Positions 1 through 7,137 of a stretch of DNA of 64,000 bases are shown piece by piece. Location of the stretch: NCBI RefSeq assembly GCF_001594015.1, contig NZ_LTBC01000003.1, positions 301,687 to 365,686 on the forward strand. The letters run 5' to 3'. This DNA is from Moorella mulderi DSM 14980 (GTDB taxonomy: Bacteria; Bacillota; DSM-521; Neomoorellales; Neomoorellaceae). The notes below the pieces were generated by a model. The model was not told the origin of the DNA and ran no database searches. It saw only the letters and a program-made list of their open reading frames with translations. Position 1 is the first letter of the stretch. The number at the start of each line of letters is the position of its first letter. A program made the translations under genes and the position numbers.

Positions 1-231
1 GATAGCAAAATTATATCAGTTACCAATGGATATGACAACCCTCCTGGTAGGATTAAATTGCCAGGTCTAAGCTTCGAAACCCACAGAGACGACATCGAAT
101 GGGAAATGTGGCTCTTTCCCCTTTATGTTGCCAACTCTCCAAAAGAAAATGTTTTTCTAAATTACTTCGGGGTGATTTATCCCAGGGAAGCAGGCCGTCA
201 AAGCCCGCCAGCAGAGCCTGCTCGCCGACGC
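1..231 (+). pseudogene. Chimeric gene fragment, open at the left edge
   Basis: An open frame runs from base 1 to a TAA at 229-231. Residues encoded at 73-113 (FETHRDDIEWEMWL) nearly repeat an internal piece of the antitoxin-like gene at 2370-2687, but the sequence on both sides differs. It therefore looks like a patchwork of toxin-antitoxin debris rather than a working gene. The 5' part lies outside the window. Confidence 0.4.
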
Positions 232-391
232 TAACCCCTGCCAGGTAACGTTTCATCGCTTTTTCTGCATGCCAATCGCTGCGCCCATCTCCCAATGACC
301 TTGGACACCGCATGCCCCAGCCCTCTCCCTGCCAGCTACAAAAAAGCGCTCTTGCCCCCGCGATAATCCACTGGTAAAATTAAATCAGGCG

Positions 392-1369
392 GTGGTTTGC
401 TTGCAGCAAAAAAGCGGTAACCAGTACGATACCATTATTAAAGACCTGTTTGCCGGCGGGACAGAGGAACTCATCAACTTCTTCAGCGACATCCCAGCAA
501 CGGTAGTCAGCGACTTGAAAATCGAGTTCCCCCAGGTGGAAACCAGGGTTTCCGACCTGGTGGTGAAGGCCAAAAGCGAACAGGGTGCTATGGTCATCCA
601 CCTGGAGTTCCAGAGCCGCAACGACGACGAGATGCCCTACCGCATGTTGCGCTACGCCCTCGAAATCCACAAAACCTACCGCCTGCCGGTCTACCAGATG
701 GTTATCTACTTCGGCCAACGGGAAATGAACATGGCCGGCCAACTGCACTACCGCCTGGGAAACGAAAACATGCTGGACTACCGTTACCGCCTGGTCGACC
801 TGGGTAAAATAACCTATGAGGAGCTAAAAAACCACCCGCATCAGCAGCTGCGTTCCTTGCTGCCCCTGGCGGACAGGGAGAGGCGCAAGAAAGAGGGGGA
901 GAAATTTCTCCGGCAGTGCGCAGAGGATATTTTAAACAGCGACCTGGACCGGGAGACCAAAAAGGCCGTGCTCCTGCGGGCGGAGATATTCGCAGGCCTG
1001 GTTTACGACCGGCAGGTGATCGAGCTTATATTCCGGGAGGTGGAACAAGTGCTGAACATCGAAGAGTCCGCCGGTTACCAGAGGATATTTGAAAAGGGCC
1101 TGATAAAAGGCCGGCAGGAGGGTTGGCAAGAAGGCCGGCAAGAGGGTTGGCAAGAAGGCCGGCAAGAGGGCCGGCAAGAGGGCCGGCAAGAGGGCCGGCA
1201 GGAGTCTCTGGTAGATGTAGCCATCAGGCTCTTGAGCAAAAAGTTCCGCAGGCTTCCCAGGGAGTACGTGGCCAGGATCAAGGAGCAGGACGCGTACGTA
1301 CTACAGCAGGTGATCGACAACATCTTCGACATCAACGACCTGTCCGAATTGGAAGACTACCTACAGTAA
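392..1369 (+). CDS. Rpn/PD-(D/E)XK nuclease family putative transposase
   Basis: The protein has 325 residues and a GTG start at 392. The N-terminal half resembles the Rpn (recombination-promoting nuclease) / PD-(D/E)XK transposase-like family: an opening YDTIIKDLF, then DLVVKAK followed by a hydrophobic strand and HLEFQSR, which fits the D...ExQ/K nuclease core. A helical region follows, then eight copies of a four-residue repeat (GRQE/GWQE) at about residues 240-271, then a short C-terminal domain typical of family members that end in DUF4351-like sequence. It stands alone and is followed by a good terminator. Such proteins are thought to nick DNA and promote RecA-independent recombination. 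That role is family knowledge and was not tested here. Confidence 0.75.
   Translation: MVCLQQKSGNQYDTIIKDLFAGGTEELINFFSDIPATVVSDLKIEFPQVETRVSDLVVKAKSEQGAMVIHLEFQSRNDDEMPYRMLRYALEIHKTYRLPVYQMVIYFGQREMNMAGQLHYRLGNENMLDYRYRLVDLGKITYEELKNHPHQQLRSLLPLADRERRKKEGEKFLRQCAEDILNSDLDRETKKAVLLRAEIFAGLVYDRQVIELIFREVEQVLNIEESAGYQRIFEKGLIKGRQEGWQEGRQEGWQEGRQEGRQEGRQEGRQESLVDVAIRLLSKKFRRLPREYVARIKEQDAYVLQQVIDNIFDINDLSELEDYLQ
1109..1204 (+). repeat. 12-bp in-frame tandem repeat, 8 units
   Basis: Eight 12-bp units related to ggccggcaagag lie inside the Rpn-like gene and encode GRQE or GWQE. Units differ by single substitutions. The length is a multiple of three, so unit gain or loss changes linker length without a frameshift. 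Confidence 0.9.
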
Positions 1370-1382
1370 AAGGTCCTTTATC

Positions 1383-1406
1383 CCACCGGAGACCCGGTGG
1401 TTTTTT
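1383..1406 (+). terminator. Rho-independent terminator after the Rpn-like gene
   Basis: A perfect 7-bp stem (CCACCGG/CCGGTGG) with the four-base loop AGAC is followed directly by six Ts, 13 bases after the Rpn-like stop codon. It also lies at the 3' end of the convergent gene at 1405-1932. Confidence 0.85.
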
Positions 1407-1932
1407 ATTGCAGTTTTATAGCTGCACCCTCGGTTATTTCAGCTTGTCTTGCTTGTACTGTAATTTTCCCCACGGCGACGGCTGGCCTCCGAACGCGTTC
1501 CTCTAGGAGTGGCCATTCTTCTTCAGTAGCTTGCTCGATAATGATATCGAAGGCGCCAGGCGCAAGACCTATGCCCCCCAGCTTTATATCAGCCAGTTCC
1601 ACTTCCATAAGGGTCGCCAGCCAGACCTGCCGTGTATCATTGTCGTAATCGCCTTCGTCCAAGCATTCGCTCAACCCATCCACGCAACCGATGCCGTTTT
1701 CCCCTAACACAATTTTTACCCTGTATAGCTCATCCTGGGACCCGTAACACTTCCCCCATAGTTGCGCCCCCTGCCGGAAGGGCTCCCGGATGGTTCCCAT
1801 GGTGTAATAATTCATCCCGCGCTTAAAACTTTGCTCGCCTGCCAACTGGCGGATATCTCCCTCTGTTAAACCGGTTTTCATGTCTTCCTCGTCCATAATA
1901 AGCATAATAACTCCCTTTTTCGGTATGCTCAC
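1405..1932 (-). CDS. SWIM-zinc-finger-like protein lacking the zinc ligands
   Basis: The N-terminal part (LAGEQSFKRGMNYY, then a Gly-rich GSQDELYRVKI strand) resembles the start of SWIM zinc-finger proteins. The expected CxC...CxH signature is not present; the region reads GCVDGLSECLDEGDYDND instead. The C-terminal half was not recognised. The GTG at 1932 overlaps the end of a gene remnant upstream, but an internal ATG at about 1905 with AAAGGGAG before it is a better start. It could be a decayed or divergent SWIM protein. Function unknown. Confidence 0.45.
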   Translation of the reverse strand: MSIPKKGVIMLIMDEEDMKTGLTEGDIRQLAGEQSFKRGMNYYTMGTIREPFRQGAQLWGKCYGSQDELYRVKIVLGENGIGCVDGLSECLDEGDYDNDTRQVWLATLMEVELADIKLGGIGLAPGAFDIIIEQATEEEWPLLEERVRRPAVAVGKITVQARQAEITEGAAIKLQ

Positions 1933-2054
1933 TGCCTTTGCCCGTATGTCATCAGCAGAAGTTCACGCTGTAGAGCCCTGATTGTTTGCGCGGCAAAAGC
2001 CAGGGCGGCTTCTTCACTCAAGCGCGGTTTTTCATTTTGTCCAGATAAAGCAAA
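1929..2054 (-). pseudogene. 3' remnant of an unrecognised gene
   Basis: About 40 codons of plausible coding sequence (ending LQRELLLMTYGQRQ) precede a TGA that overlaps the start of the SWIM-like gene. Sequence further upstream seems to continue in another frame, suggesting a frameshift. The family was not recognised. Confidence 0.25.
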
Positions 2055-2123
2055 AAGGGACTAAATTCTTTGATATAATGGCCCTCAACACCAGGGGATG
2101 AGGTGGGTTTCCGGGTTAAAGCA

Positions 2124-2260
2124 TTACTTGATGGTTTTTAACTCCTGGTTTACGAACTCCACATCGAAGTCTTCGGGGTCGAAATCTTCTCCCGCCAAAA
2201 TCCGCATATCTTCATAATCGGGATGGCCGGGGTCCTGGAGAATGTCTAACAAACTGGCAT
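2124..2260 (-). pseudogene. C-terminal fragment of a pRiA4b ORF-3 family protein
   Basis: The encoded end (LLDILQDPGHPDYEDM ... GEDFDPEDFDVEFVNQEL) matches the conserved C-terminus of plasmid pRiA4b ORF-3 family proteins, which often travel with mobile elements. The 5' side stops exactly where the 32-bp direct repeat begins at 2261, so the gene was probably truncated by the event that created the repeat. Confidence 0.6.
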
Positions 2261-2292
2261 CATTCTACCAGGGGCTAAAGGAAGTGGCTAAT
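2261..2292. repeat. 32-bp direct repeat, left copy
   Basis: The sequence beginning CATTCTACCAGGGGCTAAAG is repeated without mismatch at 3492-3523. The pair brackets a 1.2-kb segment with a toxin-antitoxin-like pair and a phage-like gene. Confidence 0.9.
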
Positions 2293-2369
2293 CTAAATCG
2301 TGACCTTACTTGACTTAATGATAAAGCTACTTTAAACTGAATATACCTGAATAATTGAGGTGGTTACCA

Positions 2370-2687
2370 GTGGAACGGATAGAAATACGAGCACCCGAGT
2401 GGTTGGTAAAACTGCCTCCTCGGGAACGTGAAGCTTTAATCGTGGACGCCATTGACCTTACAGCTAAAAGGAAAACCATCCAGTTAAAACATCAAATCAA
2501 AGAGGCTGAGGAACAAATCAAAAGGTTAGAAGCAAAATATAACATGAACTATGAAGAATTCCAAAAAAAAGTAGTTCCTACTATGACAGACTTCGAAACC
2601 CACAGAGACGATACCGAATGGGAAATGTGGCTCGATATTATCAGGGAAGCTAAAACGCTTTTAGCAGCATTAGAGGGCCAGCAATAA
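2370..2687 (+). CDS. Coiled-coil antitoxin-like protein (TumA-like)
   Basis: A protein of about 105 residues. The GTG at 2370 is preferred over the TTG at 2355 because GAGGTGG lies just upstream. It begins with a short region (VERIEIRAPEWLV) and is then mostly a charged helix (LKHQIKEAEEQIKRLEAKY), ending in DWEMWL/REAK helices. It overlaps the next gene in a TAATGA junction, so the two are probably translated together. Position before a DUF6516/TumE-like gene suggests the antitoxin. Part of this gene is duplicated at the left edge of the window. Confidence 0.6.
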   Translation: MERIEIRAPEWLVKLPPREREALIVDAIDLTAKRKTIQLKHQIKEAEEQIKRLEAKYNMNYEEFQKKVVPTMTDFETHRDDTEWEMWLDIIREAKTLLAALEGQQ

Positions 2688-3046
2688 TGAAGCAATATTA
2701 TACGGGTGCACTGGACAAATATAAAACTATTATTGCAACCATCGAAGATTTTACTACACTAACCCGCCGGAATCGTACCATTATCTCCGGTAGGATTTAT
2801 TTTATTGATGGCTCTTTTTTAGAAATTTATGATCGCTGGCAGGATGATAAACTGGAACGTTATAATTACTTCTGGTTGGATGGAGATACTGTTATTATGG
2901 GCTGGGATAACAAGGAACACAACAGGGAAATAGCCACGTTTCCTCATCATAAACATACAAAGCACAAAAAAGAAGTACTTTGTTCTTACGAAAACACTTT
3001 AGCTGATGTTTTAGCTGTGATTAATAATCATCTTCATGGCAAATAG
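2687..3046 (+). CDS. TumE/DUF6516-family toxin-like protein
   Basis: A 119-residue protein that fits the DUF6516 (TumE) family: SGRIYFIDGSFLEIYD, then a Tyr/Trp-rich strand ERYNYFWLDGDTVIMGWDN, then HHKH and a C-terminal helix. TumE proteins are putative toxins paired with coiled-coil TumA antitoxins, as arranged here. The start codon overlaps the upstream stop. The target is unknown. Confidence 0.65.
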   Translation: MKQYYTGALDKYKTIIATIEDFTTLTRRNRTIISGRIYFIDGSFLEIYDRWQDDKLERYNYFWLDGDTVIMGWDNKEHNREIATFPHHKHTKHKKEVLCSYENTLADVLAVINNHLHGK

Positions 3047-3078
3047 AGCAAAGGGAGGCTGGTAGGCTACAGTGGGGA

Positions 3079-3109
3079 GAAGCGGCAAGACATCTGGCCC
3101 TGCCGCTTC
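3079..3109. terminator. Possible bidirectional terminator hairpin
   Basis: A 9-bp perfect stem (GAAGCGGCA/TGCCGCTTC) with a 13-base loop sits between two convergent genes. No strong T-run is seen, so this is a weak call. Confidence 0.35.
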
Positions 3110-3123
3110 CATAGCTTAATCTT

Positions 3124-3468
3124 TTAGGACTGCTGCTGGCCCGGAGGTAAAAAGGGCGTGGCCGGGGCCTGGCCGTTATGGCCGGAAAGGTACTTGATAT
3201 ACTGGGCCAGGTAGTAATTCATCCCCGTCAGCGGCCGGCCGCGCACGGCCGCGTTCCACATGGCCCTGGTCTCAGGGCTCTCTCCCTGCCAGCTGGTCAC
3301 CGCCTGAATGAAGTAGCTGCGGACCCTTTCCTGGTTCTCCGTATTGGGGTTCATGGGCACAAAATAGCGCCGGGCATAATTGATCCCCTTCCATTTGGCA
3401 AAGACCAGGGCCTTCCCCAGGGCGCCGCTGGCATCCAGGGACATCAGGGGCGCCGTCACTTTGGCCAT
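3124..3468 (-). CDS. Phage-like small protein of unknown function
   Basis: About 114 residues. The ATG at 3468 follows GGAGGTG at good spacing and is preferred over the GTG at 3477. The sequence opens MAKVTAPLMSLDASGALGKA and continues KWKGINYARRYFVPMNPNT, a pattern seen in small structural-type proteins of Firmicute prophages; that is an impression, not a search result. It ends Pro/Gln-rich. No other phage genes are near, so it is probably a stray. Confidence 0.45.
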   Translation of the reverse strand: MAKVTAPLMSLDASGALGKALVFAKWKGINYARRYFVPMNPNTENQERVRSYFIQAVTSWQGESPETRAMWNAAVRGRPLTGMNYYLAQYIKYLSGHNGQAPATPFLPPGQQQS

Positions 3469-3491
3469 GATGCTCACCTCCTTTCGCCCCT

Positions 3492-3523
3492 CATTCTACC
3501 AGGGGCTAAAGGAAGTGGCTAAT
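3492..3523. repeat. 32-bp direct repeat, right copy
   Basis: Identical to 2261-2292. It lies just upstream of the start of the phage-like gene on the minus strand. Confidence 0.9.
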
Positions 3524-3881
3524 TTCGTAAGCTGCCAGGAATACAGCTACCGGTAAACGTTATCGTCAGGAAGCAAAGGATTTCCTACCAGTTTAAGTTC
3601 CCTGCCCGGAAAAAGTTTGCCGTATCGCGAGAAAGTATTAGAGTTGTTACAGTGGTATGGCTGCAGCAGGCACGGCCAGCTGCCGGTACAGTAGGACTTA
3701 TCCCCTCGTTAAATTGCACTTAACCGGCCAGGACGAACATCACCGTACCATCGCCGTACCCACTCCGTTTAATGAACGTAGCAACCATAAAGTTGTATTA
3801 AACACCAGCTTTGTTTTCCCCAGTCGCCTCGCCCGGCAGTTATATCCCGCCGCATCTGCTCCCTTATGACCCTGGTATAAC
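3524..3881. other. Intergenic region without a recognised gene
   Basis: No convincing gene is seen. The stretch at about 3843-3881 repeats sequence found at about 23589-23632, just downstream of another galE remnant, so it is the native 3' flank of galE carried along with the fragment. Confidence 0.5.
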
Positions 3882-4225
3882 TCAACCGTTAAATCCCCGC
3901 GGCCTGCGGCGGTGCCAATGCCAGGCCGTAGCAATGATGTCCTCCAGTTCTGTATATCGCGGTTGCCAGCCTAACTCCGCCATGGCTTTTCCTGCCGAGG
4001 CTACCAGCACCGCCGGGTTGCCGGGCCGCCGGGGGCCAATACGGTAAGGTACTTTCTGCACCATAACCTTTTCTGCCGCTTTTATTACCTCCAGAACCGA
4101 ATAGCCCCGGCCAATGCTAAGGTTATCGGCCGCCGTAGGACCGCCCTGCTCCAGGGCTTCCAGGGCCAAGACGTGGGTAGCCGCCAGGTCCTCGACGTGG
4201 ATGTAGTCGCGAATGCAGGCATGGT
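3882..4225 (-). pseudogene. galE: galE 3' remnant 1
   Basis: This piece encodes the C-terminal third of UDP-glucose 4-epimerase, from IRDYIHVEDLA through [16 protein letters not shown] and RRPGNPAVLVA to the natural end RRRPRGFNG. A frameshift near 4170 separates the DYIHVED part from the rest. The N-terminal Rossmann fold and catalytic YxxxK are missing. It ends the module with the two small genes at 4281-4753. Confidence 0.85.
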
Positions 4226-4280
4226 GCGGTTCGTCGTAAACAGTCGCCCTTTGTCTAAGTTTCTCGTTGTCAACCTGTTG

Positions 4281-4493
4281 CTAAATCAGCTGCTTGATAT
4301 ACCCTTTCTCACATAATTCATTAAACACTTGTTTAATTTCTGCTTCCGTAAAATGGGGCTTAATCTCCTTAATTTCCTCTATAAAATCCCTTTTCGTCAA
4401 CTCTCTGCCTGAAGCGCTATTATCACGATCGACGTATACAATCGTTGATCTTAATTCCAGACCCCTGGCCCGCATGGGACCAAATTCCTCCAT
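4281..4493 (-). CDS. Small hypothetical protein (70 aa)
   Basis: Not recognised. It is hydrophilic, with a helical C-terminus (FTEAEIKQVFNELCEKGYI) that could be a winged-helix or EF-like helix pair. The frame stays open upstream to about 4555 without a standard start, so the true N-terminus could be longer or the gene could be truncated. It lies 60 bases after another small gene and in the same direction. Both are cargo between galE remnants. Confidence 0.45.
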   Translation of the reverse strand: MEEFGPMRARGLELRSTIVYVDRDNSASGRELTKRDFIEEIKEIKPHFTEAEIKQVFNELCEKGYIKQLI

Positions 4494-4552
4494 TATACTA
4501 TCTATCTCTTTTTGATACTTTAATAAAAATAAAAAATCCTTTGCTCTAACCT

Positions 4553-4753
4553 TTATTGTATCCCCGGCCTCACCCGGATAATCTTATATCCATTCGACAA
4601 AGAGTCATACTGTACTTCAACGCCTCTAAGGGCATTTACATAGTAAAGATCACCCATTAAATCAGCACAAAAAGGGCCGTGAATATACATCTTTTCAGCT
4701 AACACAACGATTAATGCATATTGATGCCATGGGATATTTAATGAAATAGTCAT
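4553..4753 (-). CDS. Small hypothetical protein (66 aa)
   Basis: Not recognised. A strong GGAGGGAG ribosome site lies eight bases before the ATG at 4753, which supports real translation. The predicted protein is beta-rich (YALIVVLAEKMYIHGPF, then VEVQYDSLSNGYKIIRV), as seen in small immunity or antitoxin proteins, but no family is claimed. First gene of a two-gene module. Confidence 0.5.
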   Translation of the reverse strand: MTISLNIPWHQYALIVVLAEKMYIHGPFCADLMGDLYYVNALRGVEVQYDSLSNGYKIIRVRPGIQ

Positions 4754-4907
4754 TTATCTCCCTCCAAAATCTCTTCTGCCTCTTTTTTTCCTTTCCCAGG
4801 GCACATAGACTCTTTGTTGTTTTACAGCATTCAGCCCCCTAACAACACTTGAAAGGCTCCCGCTTTCCTGCCCAATAACCATACTCGATACCTACTTATC
4901 CCCCGCT

Positions 4908-5114
<207 letters not shown>

Positions 5115-5151
5115 TGTACCACCTATGAAGCCTTGTCCCGCATAATACAAC

Positions 5152-5500
5152 CTACCCCACCTGTACCATTTCCTGTCCCTTCTCTACCCGGAAGCCAGGC
5201 AGGACCAGGCGCAGCAGTTCTTCCACCCCGGCCATGTCGGCCCGCCAGCCGGGCTGGGAAACCAGCCACAAGAAACGCTCCAGCCTGGCGGCATTAAACT
5301 CCTCCGGCCGGGCAATGAAAATCCGCTCGTGGGAAGTGGCATTAGGACAAGGGCGCCGGCCTGGATGACCAGCTGCACCGCCTCGGGGATAGTCATAAAG
5401 TAGCGGGTCATCTCCGGGTGGGTTACCGTCACCGGCCCCCCGGCGGCAATCTAGCGCTGGAAAAGGGGCACGAAGGTGCCCCAACTGCCCAGGACGTTGC
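5152..5500 (-). pseudogene. capD remnant 1 with stop and internal deletion
   Basis: This is a 3' piece of the polysaccharide dehydratase capD. It begins around [14 protein letters not shown], has an in-frame TAG where the intact gene has Gln, continues [13 protein letters not shown] and [12 protein letters not shown], then jumps over about 55 residues to [16 protein letters not shown] and runs to the end [11 protein letters not shown]. Compared with the intact copy at 38938-40872, it keeps the presumed original stop directly after VQVG. Confidence 0.85.
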
Positions 5501-5503
5501 GCT

Positions 5504-5611
5504 TTACGCCTCTCCATCCGGCGATAGCATGCCCCACTCTTGCATTTGTAAATAAGCGCTCTCAATCTGCAGGATAGTAAATTTATTCCCTTTCGCCTGG
5601 CGAACTTCCAT
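5504..5611 (-). CDS. 35-codon ORF downstream of the chaperone gene
   Basis: ATG at 5611; the frame encodes a plausible amphipathic peptide (LQIESAYLQMQEWGML). It stops exactly where the capD remnant begins. It may be a cargo gene cut short at the junction. Unrecognised. Confidence 0.3.
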   Translation of the reverse strand: MEVRQAKGNKFTILQIESAYLQMQEWGMLSPDGEA

Positions 5612-5664
5612 AACGACTTCTTGTTTCTAAGTGCTATTTTAACTCAGTGACCATTGCGCGATTC

Positions 5665-6096
5665 TTATTGTTTTTGAAGCTCATTTAAACGATTGATGTT
5701 AACTAATGGAAGTATTACGGGTGGAACATTTGCAGCCATAGTAATACTCGAAACAACTGTTCTCAAGAAGGGAAAAAGAATAGCCGGAGCGTTAATTTCT
5801 GCATAACGATACAACTCATTCTTTTCAACAGTAGAGTTAGTTTTAAACCAGCCCCGTAAATTAACTTCTAAGTGAAATGGATTATCTTTTTCGGGGCTTT
5901 CTTCAAATATATTACAAAATAAATCAACGGTAATCTCATTATTTGTTTCATCAACAGTTGATTCAGTCCGTACTTTGAAGTCAAGCGGTATAGACTTATT
6001 CTTCTGTGATTTAAAGTTCTGATTCAACTTATAAGATAAATGTAAAACTTTATACCCACGAAAAATCAAATGGCTCTCTATAGACTTGTCTATCAT
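5665..6096 (-). CDS. SecB-like chaperone of a toxin-antitoxin-chaperone set (CmdC-like)
   Basis: 143 residues. The C-terminal NAPAILFPFLRTVVSSI...VPPVILPLVNINRL closely follows the hallmark ending of SecB chaperones (FPYxRxxxSxLTxxGxFPPLxLPPxNF), and the preceding beta strands (FHLEVNLRGWF) fit the SecB fold. This Gram-positive type of organism usually lacks export SecB, so a solitary SecB-like gene next to a toxin and antitoxin points to a TAC system. In such systems the chaperone protects the antitoxin from degradation. Its ATG overlaps the antitoxin stop (ATGA). Confidence 0.75.
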   Translation of the reverse strand: MIDKSIESHLIFRGYKVLHLSYKLNQNFKSQKNKSIPLDFKVRTESTVDETNNEITVDLFCNIFEESPEKDNPFHLEVNLRGWFKTNSTVEKNELYRYAEINAPAILFPFLRTVVSSITMAANVPPVILPLVNINRLNELQKQ

Positions 6097-6326
6097 GCCG
6101 CCTCACCATTTGCAATAGCAATATAACCATTTGTCAAGTCGCTATATGGTTCCTCAAAAACACTATATTCAACGATTAGCCTTTCTGGTTGCCATTCACT
6201 ATCTGCTTCCTCCCCAATATCGGGACATTGCTCAATCCCAGCCCTCTGTAAATCCCTTTCAAATTGTTCAATAGTTACCTGGGCAAGATATTGGTTTATC
6301 TGCTCAACTACTTCTTTAAAATCCAC
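6093..6326 (-). CDS. Antitoxin of the TAC set (CmdA-like, by position)
   Basis: About 77 residues. A GTG at 6326 with GGAGGTG ten bases upstream is a better start than the ATG at 6350. It is acidic, with an N-terminal helix (VVEQINQYLAQVTIEQFERDL) and a C-terminal stretch rich in Tyr, Ile and Ala that could be the chaperone-addiction segment. No DNA-binding motif is obvious. Called antitoxin from its place between toxin and SecB-like genes, with overlaps on both sides. Confidence 0.55.
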   Translation of the reverse strand: MDFKEVVEQINQYLAQVTIEQFERDLQRAGIEQCPDIGEEADSEWQPERLIVEYSVFEEPYSDLTNGYIAIANGEAA

Positions 6327-6831
6327 CGTTACTGCACCTCCATTGTTCAATAGATTTTATACACCGCTCTTCTTTTACGCATATTTGAATTTGTACCGGG
6401 GGAATATTAGTAATGTCGTACGGATAACTCCGGCCGGGCACAAGAAAAACAGCTCTAACCACTTCATAAGGAAATTGTTGGCAGATAAAATTTATAGCCA
6501 CACCATTTAAAAGGCGTTTTCCTTTATACTTTGTCTGCTTCATTTTGCCCTGTAGTTGTTTTATTATCGACAAAAACATATCCCATTCCCGTTTTCGTGT
6601 TAAATCAAGAACCTCCTGGGCTTCAATAATAGTTTTTAAGATAGCCCATTCTTTATATTTCCTGGCACGTACACACCAATCAATAGCCTGGTCAGGATCA
6701 TCCTCAAAAAAGTATATACCCTTCCCCAACCATTCATCTTCTCTATTTGAAGGTAAAAATCTTTTATCCAATAATATCATATCAGCACTTGCTTTACTAG
6801 TACCATGAAAACCTATAAAAACCCTTACCAT
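6316..6831 (-). CDS. ADP-ribosyltransferase-like toxin (CmdT-like)
   Basis: 171 residues. The start GFHGTSKASADMIL followed by WLGKGIYFFED matches the H...Y half of the H-Y-E class of ADP-ribosyltransferases (HGT, then GKGIYF); the third residue may be the Glu in TIIEAQEVLDL. An upstream GGGGG ribosome site and an inverted repeat support a regulated first gene. Order toxin-antitoxin-SecB and the overlaps are those of CmdTAC, a phage-defence system in which the toxin ADP-ribosylates mRNA. The target here is inferred only from that resemblance. Confidence 0.65.
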   Translation of the reverse strand: MVRVFIGFHGTSKASADMILLDKRFLPSNREDEWLGKGIYFFEDDPDQAIDWCVRARKYKEWAILKTIIEAQEVLDLTRKREWDMFLSIIKQLQGKMKQTKYKGKRLLNGVAINFICQQFPYEVVRAVFLVPGRSYPYDITNIPPVQIQICVKEERCIKSIEQWRCSNGGF

Positions 6832-6846
6832 ATTATGCCCCCGATA

Positions 6847-6862
6847 TAGGTTAGATAACCTA
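6847..6862. promoter_or_regulatory. Inverted repeat before the toxin operon
   Basis: TAGGTTA-GA-TAACCTA is a perfect 7-bp inverted repeat 16 bases upstream of the toxin start. Placement fits an autoregulatory operator; none has been shown. Confidence 0.4.
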
Positions 6863-6963
6863 ATGGAAATAGGTTCTAGCTTAACCGTAGAAATCCTGCT
6901 ATTTTGAGTTTATAAACTTCATAACCTGCCAGGCGGCAGGAAGGGAGCCTGACAATTAACACC

Positions 6964-7137
6964 CTACCCCACCTGCACCATTTCCTGCCCTTTCTCTACC
7001 CGAAAGCCCGGCAGGACCAAGCGCAGCACCCGATGGAACCGCCGGCGCCGGTCACCAGGACCACTTCCCCCGCCAGATAACCGGCCATGGCCACCAGGTC
7101 GACCCGGACAGGCTCCCGGCCCAGGATGTCTTCTAAA
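6964..7137 (-). pseudogene. capD remnant 2, interior joined to the 3' end
   Basis: Encodes LEDILGREPVRVDLVAMAGYLAGEVVLVTGAGGSIG, the second Rossmann motif of capD, then skips directly to the C-terminal [18 protein letters not shown] and its stop. More than 270 codons are deleted and the parts are out of frame. The TAG that ends the TPR-SIR2 gene lies inside the first codons of this remnant. Confidence 0.85.

Noticed and set aside
53..313. Minus-strand ORF of 86 codons at the left edge
   Set aside because: It overlaps the fragment on the plus strand, has no ribosome site and no recognisable family; part reads plausibly (DWHAEKAMKRYL) but not enough to call a gene.
1109..1204. Possible CRISPR or other spaced repeat array
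   Set aside because: The units are contiguous 12-bp in-frame repeats with no spacers, inside a coding sequence.
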